Of a DNA stretch of 38,563 nucleotides, positions 14,763 through 23,270 are shown in pieces. Under the pieces are notes generated by a model that did not search any database, was not told where the DNA came from, and saw only the letters and a program-made list of their open reading frames with translations. Origin of the DNA: Bacteroidales bacterium UBA6229 (GTDB lineage Bacteria; Bacteroidota; Bacteroidia; Bacteroidales; F082); contig DJWN01000020.1 in NCBI GenBank assembly GCA_002440975.1, forward strand, positions 1 to 38,563. The letters are read 5' to 3'. The position numbers were made by a program, and so were the translations under genes. The first letter of the stretch is position 1. Every line of letters starts with the position of its first letter.

Positions 14763-16400
14763 ATGGTTATGAATAAATTAAGTTTTATCCTGGCAATGCT
14801 CGTTATGCTTGCTGCTTGTGAGCAAACACCAAAGCAAACCCAAACACAGGAAGATCCCATGGAAACATTATTGAATAAATATGTTGAAGTGCCGCTAACG
14901 GCCGATGTAAGTCATCTGAGCAGTGATGAGAAAGAAATGCTTAAGCTGCTGTTCGAAGCAGCTGCCATCATGGATGATATTTTCTGGATGCAGAATTTAG
15001 GCGAAAAAGCAGCTTTTCTGGATGCGATCGAAAATGCCAAGGCAAGAGAATTTGCGACAATTAATTATGGTCCCTGGGATGAGCTGGACAACCAAAAACC
15101 TTTTTTGGAAGGTTTCAGCGAGAAACCCGCAGGAGCTCAGCTTTATCCATTGGATATGACTGTTGAAGAGTTTGAAGCTTTTGACAACCCTGACAAAACT
15201 AGTCTTTACACCTTGATCAGAAGGGATGAAAATGGAACCTTAAAAACAGTTTGGTATCACGAAGCCTATGCAAATGAGATTAGCCGTGCGGCTGACTTAC
15301 TTGATAAAGCTGCCGAACTGGCTGGCGATAAAGCCTTTGCTGATTATCTGAAATTGCGTGCCACTGCACTGCGCACAGATGATTATTTTGAGAGTGATAT
15401 GGCCTGGATGGATGTGCGCGATAACAATGTGGATTTGGTGATAGGACCAATCGAAAACTATACCGATGCCCTCTTTGGCTACAAAGCCGCACACGAAGCT
15501 TTTATTCTTATCAAGGATAAGGTGTGGAGCGATCGTCTTTCGCATTATGCTGCTTTTTTGCCTGATCTGCAAACCCAATTACCGGTGGATCAAAAGTATA
15601 AAAATGAAGTGCCGGGCTCCGATGCCGACCTCAATGCATACGATGTGGTTTACTATGCCGGCGATTGCAATATGGCAGGCAAAACCATCGCCATCAATCT
15701 GCCCAACGATGAGCGGGTTCAACTGGAAAAAGGCACACGCAAGCTTCAACTAAAGAATAGCATGAGGGCTAAGTTTGATCAGATTTTAATGCCGATCTCC
15801 AATGTGCTGATTGCTCCGGAATTGCGGCAACACATCAAGTTTGATGCATTCTTTAGTAATACCATGTTTCACGAAGTGGCACATGGCATGGGCATTAAAA
15901 ATACCATTGATGGAAAATCAACTGTTCGTAAAGCATTAAAGGAACAATATTCGCCCATAGAAGAGGCCAAAGCTGATATTCTGGGACTTTATCTCGTTAC
16001 CAAACTCCATCAAATGGGCGAATACACCGATACGGAGCTGATGGATAATTATGTAACATTTATGGCAGGCTTTTTCCGCTCGGTACGTTTTGGTGCTGCC
16101 AGTGCACACGGTAAGGCCAATATGCTTACTTTCAATTTCTTCCGCGAAGAAGGCGCATTCAAACGCACTGATGAGGGTTTTTATGCTATCGATCTGGAAA
16201 AAATGATGGCCGCTGCCGAAAAGCTAACCGGTATGATATTAAAAGCACAGGGCGATGGTGACTATGAAACCGTAAAAACCTGGATTGCCAACGAAGGTGT
16301 TGTAAAGCCTGAACTCCAAGCAGATTTGGATCGCCTTACAGAAGCTAATATTCCAGTGGATATTTTCTTTAAAATGGGTCCTGAAATGCTTGGTTTGTAA
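14763..16400 (+). CDS. M49 family dipeptidyl peptidase III-like lipoprotein
   Basis: A 545-residue zinc exopeptidase. The N-terminus is a lipoprotein signal ending LAAC, so it is membrane-anchored. The zinc site is HEVAH (370-374), a five-residue HExxH, together with EEAKAD (400-405), giving H370, H374 and E401 as likely ligands. Most DPP III enzymes have a six-residue HExxxH; some bacterial relatives, such as that of Caldithrix, have the shorter form. M49 enzymes remove dipeptides from the N-terminus of short peptides. The start may be the ATG at 14763 or the in-frame ATG at 14769. An S46 dipeptidyl peptidase gene follows 169 bases later in the same direction, pointing to joint peptide utilisation. 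Confidence 0.87.
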   Translation: MVMNKLSFILAMLVMLAACEQTPKQTQTQEDPMETLLNKYVEVPLTADVSHLSSDEKEMLKLLFEAAAIMDDIFWMQNLGEKAAFLDAIENAKAREFATINYGPWDELDNQKPFLEGFSEKPAGAQLYPLDMTVEEFEAFDNPDKTSLYTLIRRDENGTLKTVWYHEAYANEISRAADLLDKAAELAGDKAFADYLKLRATALRTDDYFESDMAWMDVRDNNVDLVIGPIENYTDALFGYKAAHEAFILIKDKVWSDRLSHYAAFLPDLQTQLPVDQKYKNEVPGSDADLNAYDVVYYAGDCNMAGKTIAINLPNDERVQLEKGTRKLQLKNSMRAKFDQILMPISNVLIAPELRQHIKFDAFFSNTMFHEVAHGMGIKNTIDGKSTVRKALKEQYSPIEEAKADILGLYLVTKLHQMGEYTDTELMDNYVTFMAGFFRSVRFGAASAHGKANMLTFNFFREEGAFKRTDEGFYAIDLEKMMAAAEKLTGMILKAQGDGDYETVKTWIANEGVVKPELQADLDRLTEANIPVDIFFKMGPEMLGL

Positions 16401-16458
16401 GCTGTTCATTTTCGAACAACTTACTGCACCCTGGCGAACAGAAATTGTTTATTTGTGA

Positions 16459-16466
16459 TACATTTG
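16459..16466 (+). promoter_or_regulatory. Possible promoter -7 element for the S46 peptidase
   Basis: TACATTTG fits TAnnTTTG, about 103 bases before the start codon. A perfect -33 box at 19-21 bases is not present, so this is weak. Confidence 0.3.
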
Positions 16467-16569
16467 TTTTGTTAATATGCTGAAAACAAGTTTATTGCCC
16501 AGCATGGCATGTTTTCTGTTAAATTAAATTTCTTGAATAATTTTTCAAATCATTAAAACTTATACGTCT

Positions 16570-18831
16570 ATGAAAAAATTGTTTTGGCTGATCGCTTTCG
16601 CATTGATGGCCAATCTAGGGAAAGTTTATGCCGATGAAGGCATGTGGTTGCCCATGTTTGTTGAGCGACTGAATTATGCAGATATGCAAAAATCTGGTTT
16701 ACAGCTATCTGCAGATGAAATTTATAGCATCAACAATGCCAGTCTTAAGGATGCCATTGTCGGATTATCGACCAGTCCAACGCCTTCGGGCTTTTTCTGC
16801 ACCGGCGAGATTGTTTCTGATAAAGGCTTGTTATTTACAAATCATCATTGTGGCTACGATATTATTCAGCAACACAGCAGCCTTGAGCATGATTACCTTA
16901 CCAATGGTTTTTGGGCCAAAAGCTTAGATGAGGAGCTGCCTAATGAAGAACTCACCGCTTCCTTTTTGATTCGCATGGAAGACGTTACGGACAGTCTGAT
17001 GGCTGATGTAACCGATGAAATGACTGAGCAGGAACGTACCGCAGCTATCCGTGAGGTGAGCAATCGGATGAAGAAAGCTGCCGGAGAAGATGGCAAATAC
17101 AATGTAGTTGTCAAGAGTTTCTTTGAAGGTAATGAATATTATATGTTTGTTTATGAGGTTTATACCGATGTAAGATTGGTAGGTGCCCCACCTTCAGCCA
17201 TTGGAAAATTTGGTGGTGATACCGACAACTGGATGTGGCCGCGTCATACAGGCGATTTTTCCATTTTCAGAGTGTATAGCGCACCGGATGGCAGCCCGGC
17301 TGATTATGCACCCGAAAATATCCCGCTCCAACCCAGGCATTATCTGCCTATCAGCCTGGATGGCGTTAAAAAAGATGATTTTGCTATGATCTGGGGTTAT
17401 CCCGGCGGTACTGACCGATACCTTACTTCTTATGGAATCGACTTCCTGCTTGATGATCAGTATCCGGCCATTATCGAAATGTTTGGAAAGAAGCTGGAAA
17501 CCTGGAAAGAATTTATGAATGCCGACCAAAAAGTTAAAATTCAGTATGCTTCAAAATATGCTGTTGTGGCCAATACCTGGAAGTACCTTATCGGGCAAAC
17601 GCGCGGTTTGAAACGATTGGATGTTGCCGGACAAAAGGCTGAACTGGAAGCTGAATTTACAGCTTGGGCAACCGCCAATCCTGAACGACAGCAAAAGTAT
17701 GGAGAAGTGTTGTCAACACTCCAAACGGCTTATGCCCAGATGAGTGGATCTATTGAGCCTTTCCTCTATACCAATTTTGCCGGTCTTGGCGGTGCCGAAA
17801 TCGTTGGATATGCCAATAATTTTAACGGATTAGCCGGACTTTTAAAACCTGTCGAAAAAAGTGAGTTGCCCAAAGACAAGGAAATGGCAGCCAAAATGAA
17901 AGCTGATCGTAAAGCAGAAGCCGAAAAGGCAGCAGAAGCACTCAAAGAAGGAGTGGCCGAGCATTTTAAAAACTATTATGCTCCCGCCGATCAAAAAGTG
18001 TTGAGCGAAATGCTATGGAAGTATTATCAAAATGTTCCGACAAATTTGCAGGTTCCGTTGGTATATCAGATGTTTAACAAATACAAAGGCAGTTTTGAAG
18101 ATTATGCTGCTGACCTTTTCAAGAACTCCATTTTTGGTAGCGAAACAAGGGTGATGGCTTTTTTGAATGAGCCCGATCTGCGCACCCTCGAAAAAGATCC
18201 GGCATTGGAGCTGGCTAACGCCTTTATGGGCAAGATGATGGAAGTAGCTGGTGGTTTTCAGGCCGGTCAAGCTGCACTTAGCGAAGCAGAACGCATGTAT
18301 ATGGCTGGTTTGCGCGAGATGCAACCGGATAAAGTTTTCTATCCCAATGCCAATTCCACCATGCGTATGACTTATGGAAGCGTGCAGGATTATCAGGCAG
18401 CTGATGCCATCCGGTATAATTATTTGACTACCTCGGCCGGAATTTTGGAAAAAGAAGACCCGAATGATGATGAATTTATTGTGCCGGAATATCTTAAAAC
18501 ACTGATCGAAACCCGCGATTTCGGGCCTTATGGTCAGGATGGGGAACTGATTATCTGCTTCCTGAGTACGAATGATATCACTGGAGGAAATTCAGGTAGC
18601 CCCGTGATCAATGGCAAAGGCGAACTGATTGGTATTGCCTTCGATGGCAACTGGGAAGCCATGAGCGGCGATATTGCTTTTGAGCCAGCCTTGCAACGCA
18701 CTATCAATGTAGATATCCGTTATGTGTTGTTTGTGATTGATAAATATGCCGGTGCTACTAATTTGATAGATGAGCTAACAATTCACAAAGCTGAACCACA
18801 ACCCATCCGCACCGAAACGGTCGAGATGTAA
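16570..18831 (+). CDS. S46 family dipeptidyl peptidase, DPP7 type
   Basis: A 753-residue periplasmic serine exopeptidase of family S46 with a signal peptide (about 1-21). It keeps the chymotrypsin-like core: catalytic His in FTNHHCGY (H93), the conserved GGDTDNWMWPRHTGDFS region carrying the Asp, and nucleophile S675 in GGNSGSPV. A helical domain is inserted between them (about 300-560). Specificity in S46 is set by the residue 18 positions after the serine: glycine in DPP7 (hydrophobic P1), arginine in DPP11 (acidic P1). Here it is G693 in AFDGNWEAMSGD, so DPP7-type specificity is predicted. These enzymes feed dipeptides to asaccharolytic Bacteroidota. A strong terminator follows. Confidence 0.93.
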   Translation: MKKLFWLIAFALMANLGKVYADEGMWLPMFVERLNYADMQKSGLQLSADEIYSINNASLKDAIVGLSTSPTPSGFFCTGEIVSDKGLLFTNHHCGYDIIQQHSSLEHDYLTNGFWAKSLDEELPNEELTASFLIRMEDVTDSLMADVTDEMTEQERTAAIREVSNRMKKAAGEDGKYNVVVKSFFEGNEYYMFVYEVYTDVRLVGAPPSAIGKFGGDTDNWMWPRHTGDFSIFRVYSAPDGSPADYAPENIPLQPRHYLPISLDGVKKDDFAMIWGYPGGTDRYLTSYGIDFLLDDQYPAIIEMFGKKLETWKEFMNADQKVKIQYASKYAVVANTWKYLIGQTRGLKRLDVAGQKAELEAEFTAWATANPERQQKYGEVLSTLQTAYAQMSGSIEPFLYTNFAGLGGAEIVGYANNFNGLAGLLKPVEKSELPKDKEMAAKMKADRKAEAEKAAEALKEGVAEHFKNYYAPADQKVLSEMLWKYYQNVPTNLQVPLVYQMFNKYKGSFEDYAADLFKNSIFGSETRVMAFLNEPDLRTLEKDPALELANAFMGKMMEVAGGFQAGQAALSEAERMYMAGLREMQPDKVFYPNANSTMRMTYGSVQDYQAADAIRYNYLTTSAGILEKEDPNDDEFIVPEYLKTLIETRDFGPYGQDGELIICFLSTNDITGGNSGSPVINGKGELIGIAFDGNWEAMSGDIAFEPALQRTINVDIRYVLFVIDKYAGATNLIDELTIHKAEPQPIRTETVEM

Positions 18832-18851
18832 GCTTTTGATAAAATAATAAG

Positions 18852-18883
18852 AAAAGGAACGGCCGATGTCGTTCCTTTTTTTT
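18852..18883 (+). terminator. Intrinsic terminator after the S46 peptidase
   Basis: A 10-bp perfect stem (18852-18861 with 18870-18879) and 8-base loop, running into a tract of eight T, 20 bases after the stop codon. Confidence 0.88.
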
Positions 18884-18890
18884 GTAAAAG

Positions 18891-18920
18891 AAAAACAGGA
18901 GCTAACCCAACTCCTGTTTT
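18891..18920 (-). terminator. Second hairpin, probable terminator of the minus-strand small gene
   Basis: Perfect arms AAAACAGGAG and CTCCTGTTTT around a 9-base loop. On the minus strand it is followed by a T-rich run, so it could end transcription from 19246; on the plus strand it backs up the preceding terminator. Confidence 0.6.
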
Positions 18921-19033
18921 CTCCCGTTTATGGGATAACCATACAACCCTTGCCAAATTAGGGTATCTTGAACAAGCAACAACAGTAAAAAACTGATCCT
19001 GCTCCATAACCTGCAAGGCGAACAAAAGAGACC

Positions 19034-19246
19034 TTAGCTGGTTGGCTTGTTTTCGGGCTTGTTGTGAACAAAGTTGCATATCATGCAAAGCGTAAAACTA
19101 ACAGCCGCCAAACACATCAATATTATTGATACAATACAAATATTGATATCAACGAATAACCAACCTGAAACCATAACGATAATGCTCAACAATACAGAGA
19201 TTAATCCAATACGTGAGGCTATTTTAGCAAACTTGCACATAATCAT
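19034..19246 (-). CDS. Small two-TM membrane protein
   Basis: A 70-residue protein of unknown family. It has two hydrophobic helices, about residues 13-32 (IGLISVLLSIIVMVSGWLFV) and 36-59 (CIVSIILMCLAAVSFTLCMI), short charged ends and four cysteines, three of them in or beside the second helix. It has its own unit: a -7 element at 19258-19265 and a hairpin terminator downstream. The start could be the second ATG two codons in (19240), since the predicted transcript leader is very short. An overlapping plus-strand frame of similar length is less membrane-like and lacks support. It is divergent from the Crp/Fnr gene. Confidence 0.55.
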   Translation of the reverse strand: MIMCKFAKIASRIGLISVLLSIIVMVSGWLFVDINICIVSIILMCLAAVSFTLCMICNFVHNKPENKPTS

Positions 19247-19257
19247 ATATTTTACTA

Positions 19258-19265
19258 CAAATTTA
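19258..19265 (-). promoter_or_regulatory. Putative -7 element of the small membrane protein gene
   Basis: The minus strand reads TAAATTTG, an exact TAnnTTTG, 11 bases before the first ATG. This implies a very short leader or a start at the second ATG. Confidence 0.4.
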
Positions 19266-19295
19266 AGCCCGCAACCTCAGCCAATTACATAGGCA

Positions 19296-19315
19296 GTTGT
19301 GATAATATGCACAAC
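19296..19315. promoter_or_regulatory. CRP-like palindrome at the 5' end of the Crp/Fnr gene
   Basis: Perfect arms GTTGTG and CACAAC are separated by eight bases. Within it TGTGA-N6-GCACA is one base from the CRP consensus TGTGA-N6-TCACA. It overlaps the first possible start codon at 19307, so either it works as an autoregulatory operator or the true start lies further in. Confidence 0.45.
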
Positions 19316-20068
19316 AGAACTATGATCTATATCACAAAAGACGTATCTTTATTGAACCAAATAAAAACCGTTTTTGATATGGATCTTCCCGGTCAGGTTA
19401 ATTGTGAAACATGTCGCATTCGTTCCTGCGCTGTTGAAGTGCTTGATCAGCAAGAGCTTGACATTCTTAAAACAAATTGTGCCGGTGCTGTATATGCCCG
19501 CAATGAGCGTATTTTTCAACAGGGATCGTTAACTTCAAATATTGCCTACGTAAAAACAGGCCTGGTCAAAATTCACAAGAACGGTCCGTCAAAGGATCAG
19601 ATTCTAAAGTTGGTAAAACCTCCCCGTTTCATTGGCATCCCGACAGTTTTAGGAGATAGGATTAACAATTATTCAGCCACAGCACTTTTGCCCACTACTG
19701 TTTGTTTTATTGTAACGAGCACTTTCAAAACCCTGATCATGCGAAATGGCAGGTTTGCCAATGAAGTGATCAACAGCATTTGTCAGGATGAGCTTACGTT
19801 TTACGATCGTTCAATCAATCAGATGCAGAAACAGATCCATGGCAGGCTGGCTGATGCCCTGCTTTTTTTGGCGGATGAAATTTTTGAGGCCGACAGTTTT
19901 GATCTGCCCTTGTCGCAAAGCGATTTAGGCGATTACATTCATGCCACGCGCGAAAGTGTGACGCGAACCCTCGGACGTCTCAAAGCCGATGGATTGATTC
20001 AGGTGAAAGGCAAAAATATCAAGCTGACTGAGAAAGATATGCTCCGAAAAATCAGTAAATTGGGATAA
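19307..20068 (+). CDS. Crp/Fnr family regulator with FNR-like cysteines
   Basis: A 253-residue DNA-binding regulator. A cyclic-nucleotide-binding-type beta-roll domain (about 55-150) is followed by a dimer helix and a C-terminal helix-turn-helix (about 195-235, LSQSDLGDYIHATRESVTRTLGRLKADG). The recognition helix has ESVTR, similar to the ExxSR of FNR. Cysteines C33, C36 and C41 precede the sensor domain and C133 sits in TVCFIV, matching E. coli FNR C20, C23, C29 and C122 in order and spacing. An oxygen-labile 4Fe-4S cluster is therefore plausible. Candidate starts are 19307, 19322 and 19379 (Met25, still before the cysteines). Two palindromes near the 5' end suggest autoregulation. Confidence 0.88.
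   Translation: MHNRTMIYITKDVSLLNQIKTVFDMDLPGQVNCETCRIRSCAVEVLDQQELDILKTNCAGAVYARNERIFQQGSLTSNIAYVKTGLVKIHKNGPSKDQILKLVKPPRFIGIPTVLGDRINNYSATALLPTTVCFIVTSTFKTLIMRNGRFANEVINSICQDELTFYDRSINQMQKQIHGRLADALLFLADEIFEADSFDLPLSQSDLGDYIHATRESVTRTLGRLKADGLIQVKGKNIKLTEKDMLRKISKLG
19322..19335. promoter_or_regulatory. FNR-box-like palindrome
   Basis: ATGATCTATATCAC matches the core TGAT-N4-ATCA of the FNR consensus TTGAT-N4-ATCAA; only the outermost base pair differs. It lies inside the reading frame if translation starts at 19307, but upstream of it if the start is 19379. It could be chance. Confidence 0.35.
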
Positions 20069-20114
20069 GTGGCATCAGGATGAACTAAAACCAAGCTTGA
20101 TTGCCCTAATTCAC

Positions 20115-20122
20115 TAATTTTG
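20115..20122 (+). promoter_or_regulatory. -7 element of the OstA-like gene
   Basis: TAATTTTG is an exact TAnnTTTG, 15 bases before the ATG at 20138. It overlaps an upstream in-frame ATG at 20120, ruling that one out as the start. Confidence 0.5.
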
Positions 20123-20137
20123 CAACCTGACAATTTT

Positions 20138-21652
20138 ATGAAACACTATCTGTTTTTGGGTTTTTTATGCTTGCTTTTTATTAGTCCTGCTGTGTTGGCA
20201 CAAAAAACTGTCATTCACATCGAAAGGGCTAAAAGAGCCAATTATGATGTCCGTCTCGGAAAAGATGTGCAGCGGTTGGTAGGTGATGTTATTTTGCGGC
20301 AGGACTCTATGCTGTTCTATTGCGACAGTGCCTATCTGAACGAAAAAACCCGCAACTTTGATGCTTTCGGCAGCGTACATATCAATGTGAACGCCAGTAT
20401 GGATATTTTTTCTGACCGGCTGATATACAATGGGGACACCCGTATTGCCGAGCTTTTTGACAATGTAAAACTAATTGACGATTCAACCTTCCTCGAAACG
20501 CAATACCTCCTTTATAATCGCATCACAAAGCTTGCCCATTATCCCAATAATGGTAGAATTACGCAGGGTGAAAAAGTGCTCACCAGTGTGAAAGGGTATT
20601 ACCAATCGGATATCAAGGAATTTTACTTTCGAAAGGAGGTAGTGCTGCTTACGCCCGACTATGAAACTTACTCAGACACGCTCGTTTACAATTCAAAATC
20701 GCAGATAGCCTGGTTTTATGGACCAACGGTGATTCGCAGCGACGAAAACACACTTTATGGAGCTTATGGCTGGTACAATACCTTGACCGATCAGGCCTAC
20801 CTTACCAAGCGACCAAGCATTTACACCATGGAGCAAATGGTGTATGCCGATACCATGTTTTATGATCGAAACACTGGTTTTGGTCGCGCCGGCGGACATG
20901 TGGAGGTGGTGGATACCAATTATCAGGTTATTGTGAAGGGAGCTTTTGGGCAGTTGTGGGAACTGGAAGGAAAATCATACGTTACGGATAGTGCTATGGC
21001 TGTTTCGTACGATTCGGGCGATTCGCTTTTTATGCATGCCGACACGCTTTTTTTGTATTTTGATAAGGAGCATGAAGTCAAAAAGATGGAAGCTTATTAT
21101 GGCGTGAGATTTTTTAGATCTGATATGCAGGGCGTTTGCGACAGTCTTTCCTATCTGATATCGGATTCTACCATTCGTTTGTATCGCGATCCGGTGCTGT
21201 GGTCTGATCAAAACCAGCTCACAGCCGATTCGATTCACATCATGATGACCAACAAAGCCCTCGACAGCCTGGTGATGTACAACAACGCTTTCATCGTTTC
21301 GCGCGACAGCATCAAAGGCTTTAACCAGATCAAAGGCAAGGATATGATTGGTTATTTCGAAGAAAATGAACTTGACCGTATTGCCGTGGAAGGCAACGCC
21401 CAAACGGTGTATTGGGTACGCGAAGAGGATAAGAATCTGATTGGAATTAACCTGGCCAAGGCAAGCCGGATGCTGATCAAACTACTCGAAAGTCAGATTA
21501 ATGAGATCATCTACCGCTCCAGTCCCAATGAAGTGATGTATCCCGAGAAGGACTTACCACCAAGCGAAGAAAAACTCAAGGGATTTAAATGGCTCGATGC
21601 ACTGCGACCAACGGATAAGATGGATATATACCGTGATGTTAACAAAGAATAA
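20138..21652 (+). CDS. OstA-like envelope protein (LptA/LptD N-terminal-like)
   Basis: A 504-residue exported protein of the OstA-like family found across Bacteroidota. It opens with a signal peptide (KHYLFLGFLCLLFISPAVLAQ). The body is repetitive beta strand with recurring motifs of the kind V.L..DSM.FYCDSAYL, A.G.VHIN, FSDRLIYNGDTR and YADTMFYDRNTG, the beta-jellyroll/OstA pattern of LptA and the N-terminus of LptD. Such proteins bind or bridge lipopolysaccharide between the membranes; a role in outer-membrane glycolipid transport is inferred from fold only. The ATG at 20138 is preferred because the upstream ATG at 20120 overlaps the promoter -7 element and adds six residues ahead of the signal peptide. 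Confidence 0.87.
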   Translation: MKHYLFLGFLCLLFISPAVLAQKTVIHIERAKRANYDVRLGKDVQRLVGDVILRQDSMLFYCDSAYLNEKTRNFDAFGSVHINVNASMDIFSDRLIYNGDTRIAELFDNVKLIDDSTFLETQYLLYNRITKLAHYPNNGRITQGEKVLTSVKGYYQSDIKEFYFRKEVVLLTPDYETYSDTLVYNSKSQIAWFYGPTVIRSDENTLYGAYGWYNTLTDQAYLTKRPSIYTMEQMVYADTMFYDRNTGFGRAGGHVEVVDTNYQVIVKGAFGQLWELEGKSYVTDSAMAVSYDSGDSLFMHADTLFLYFDKEHEVKKMEAYYGVRFFRSDMQGVCDSLSYLISDSTIRLYRDPVLWSDQNQLTADSIHIMMTNKALDSLVMYNNAFIVSRDSIKGFNQIKGKDMIGYFEENELDRIAVEGNAQTVYWVREEDKNLIGINLAKASRMLIKLLESQINEIIYRSSPNEVMYPEKDLPPSEEKLKGFKWLDALRPTDKMDIYRDVNKE

Positions 21653-21704
21653 CCCCGGAGGATAATAGGGATTATTGACCGGGATTGTCTATTTCGGGGT
21701 TTTC
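21651..21704 (+). terminator. Possible terminator after the OstA-like gene
   Basis: AACCCCG (21651-21657) can pair with CGGGGTT (21695-21701), running into TTTT. The loop is long but holds an inner ATAAT/ATTAT hairpin. It overlaps the stop codon, so its strength is uncertain. Confidence 0.45.
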
Positions 21705-21794
21705 AGCAAACCCTGAATAACATGAAATTCTTTAACCTGTTGACTGAAAGATAGTCTGTTACAGGTAATTCCATATGATCATATATCAGTACAA

Positions 21795-21822
21795 TTTGAT
21801 TCTGAAATATTTTTTATTTTTG
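21795..21822 (+). promoter_or_regulatory. Promoter of the ABC-F pseudogene
   Basis: TTTG (21795-21798) and an exact -7 TATTTTTG (21815-21822) are separated by 16 bases, shorter than the usual 19-21. The leader before the ATG at 21937 is about 108 bases and contains a three-codon ORF (ATGAAAATATAA at 21847). Confidence 0.4.
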
Positions 21823-21936
21823 CGGCATTAATCAAAGTAAGCAACAATGAAAATATAATTTCTTTCCCATTTTTAGATAATGGCCGATCCTCTGCATGGA
21901 TTAACCTGCCATGTTTTTCAGCTAATGGAAGAAATT

Positions 21937-22996
21937 ATGCTTACGATTCAAAATTTATCCTATACACATCCCGACAGTGCATTGCTGTTCAGCGACATCA
22001 GCCTTACCCTGAATCCTTCGGAAAAAATTGCCATGATTGGAAACAACGGAACAGGCAAATCAATTCTCCTAAAGATCATTGCAGTGATTTTGATGCCATC
22101 AAACGGAACCATTCAGCTGGATGCCAGGCCGTATTATGTGCCTCAGCAATTCGGTCAATACAATAATCTTAGCATAGGCGAGGCTTTGGGAATTGACAAA
22201 AAACTAAATGCACTTCACGAAATTTTGGCTGGAAACATCTCAGAGCAAAACTATGAAACACTTAATGATGACTGAACCATAGAAGAACGCTGCAACAGCG
22301 CACTAAATTATTGGAAACATCAGGTCGGAGCTTCAGAGCCTGCGTGCCGGTTTTTCGGGGATTGACCAGATGAAATTCAATTTCGAAAGTTCCGGACTTC
22401 ACAAGGGCAAGAAACTCTTTATTGCAGACCAGATCAATTATGGTTACGAACAGCAGGAATATCTCTGGAAGGAAAATATAAACCTACAAATTGTGAGTGG
22501 GGAAAGAATTGCCATTCAAGGGCCAAACGGCTCCGGAAAAACCACACTGATCAAATTGATCCTCGGAACCCTGGAACCCAAAACCGGACAGCTTTTTCGG
22601 GCAACAGGGAAATCGGTTTACATCGACCAGAATTACGCGCTCATTAATGCTGATCTGAATGTTTACGAGCAGGCGCAATTATTCAATGCTGCCTCACTGC
22701 ACGAACACCAGATAAAAACCAATCTGAACAGGTATTTGTTTACGAAAAACGATTGGGACAAATCGTGCGCTGTTTTGAGCGGTGGCGAGAGGATGCGATT
22801 GATGTTGTGCCGCCTGAGTTTGAGCAATCAGGCTCCGGATATGATTGTGCTTGACGAACCAACCAATAATCTCGACATCCGAAACATAGAAATACTAACC
22901 GAGGTGATAAAAGATTATCAGGGAACTTTACTGGTTGTTTCGCATGATATTGTCTTTTTAGAACAGATCAATATCGATAGGGCTTTCCAGCTTTGA
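21937..22996 (+). pseudogene. Degraded ABC-F type ATPase (ribosomal-protection-like)
   Basis: The intact family has two ATPase domains joined by a linker, about 500-540 residues. Domain 1 starts MLTIQNLSYTHPD and has Walker A GNNGTGKS, but at 22273 a TGA stop stands where relatives have Trp (NDD-stop-TIEERCNSALNYW). After about 22310 the reading frame changes and resumes at the end of the linker (IRSELQSLRAGFSGIDQMKFNF), so domain 1's signature, Walker B and most of the linker are deleted. Domain 2 is intact: Walker A GPNGSGKT, signature LSGGERMRL, Walker B MIVLDEPTNNLD, H-loop VVSHD, ending at 22996. A shorter domain-2 product (22370-22996) could be made but would not be a normal ABC-F protein. 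Confidence 0.85.
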
Positions 22997-23002
22997 TGAT
23001 GA

Positions 23003-23188
23003 ACCTCAGCAAACAAGGATTATAGCATCGGGATAAAGAAAGAAGTTTATGGCGAAATATTCAAATTAGGCATCAATCTCAGGGTGTTGGTAGGCGGGAA
23101 TTTAATGATTGAATTTGAGAAAGAGCAGGATTTTAGCACTGTGGCTCAGGGATTAAGGAGCAGGCATAAAGAATTTGGAACAACGTAG
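23003..23188 (+). pseudogene. Start-less ORF remnant, family unknown
   Basis: A 61-codon open stretch directly after the triple TGA that ends the ABC-F pseudogene, with no suitable start codon near its beginning. The translation has protein-like composition (for example KEVYGEIFKLGINLRVLVGG and MIEFEKEQDFSTVAQGLRSR). It could be the end of a deleted gene. I do not recognise it. Confidence 0.3.
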
Positions 23189-23270
23189 TTTTGTGACTGA
23201 TATTTCAATAAAGTCAACAACTACGGCTCAATTATTTAAAATTGACGCATTACCAGTATTTTCAAAGTAC

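Noticed and set aside
19074..19292. 72-codon plus-strand frame opposite the small membrane protein
   Set aside because: The minus-strand frame has two clean membrane helices, a -7 element and a terminator; the plus frame has none of these.
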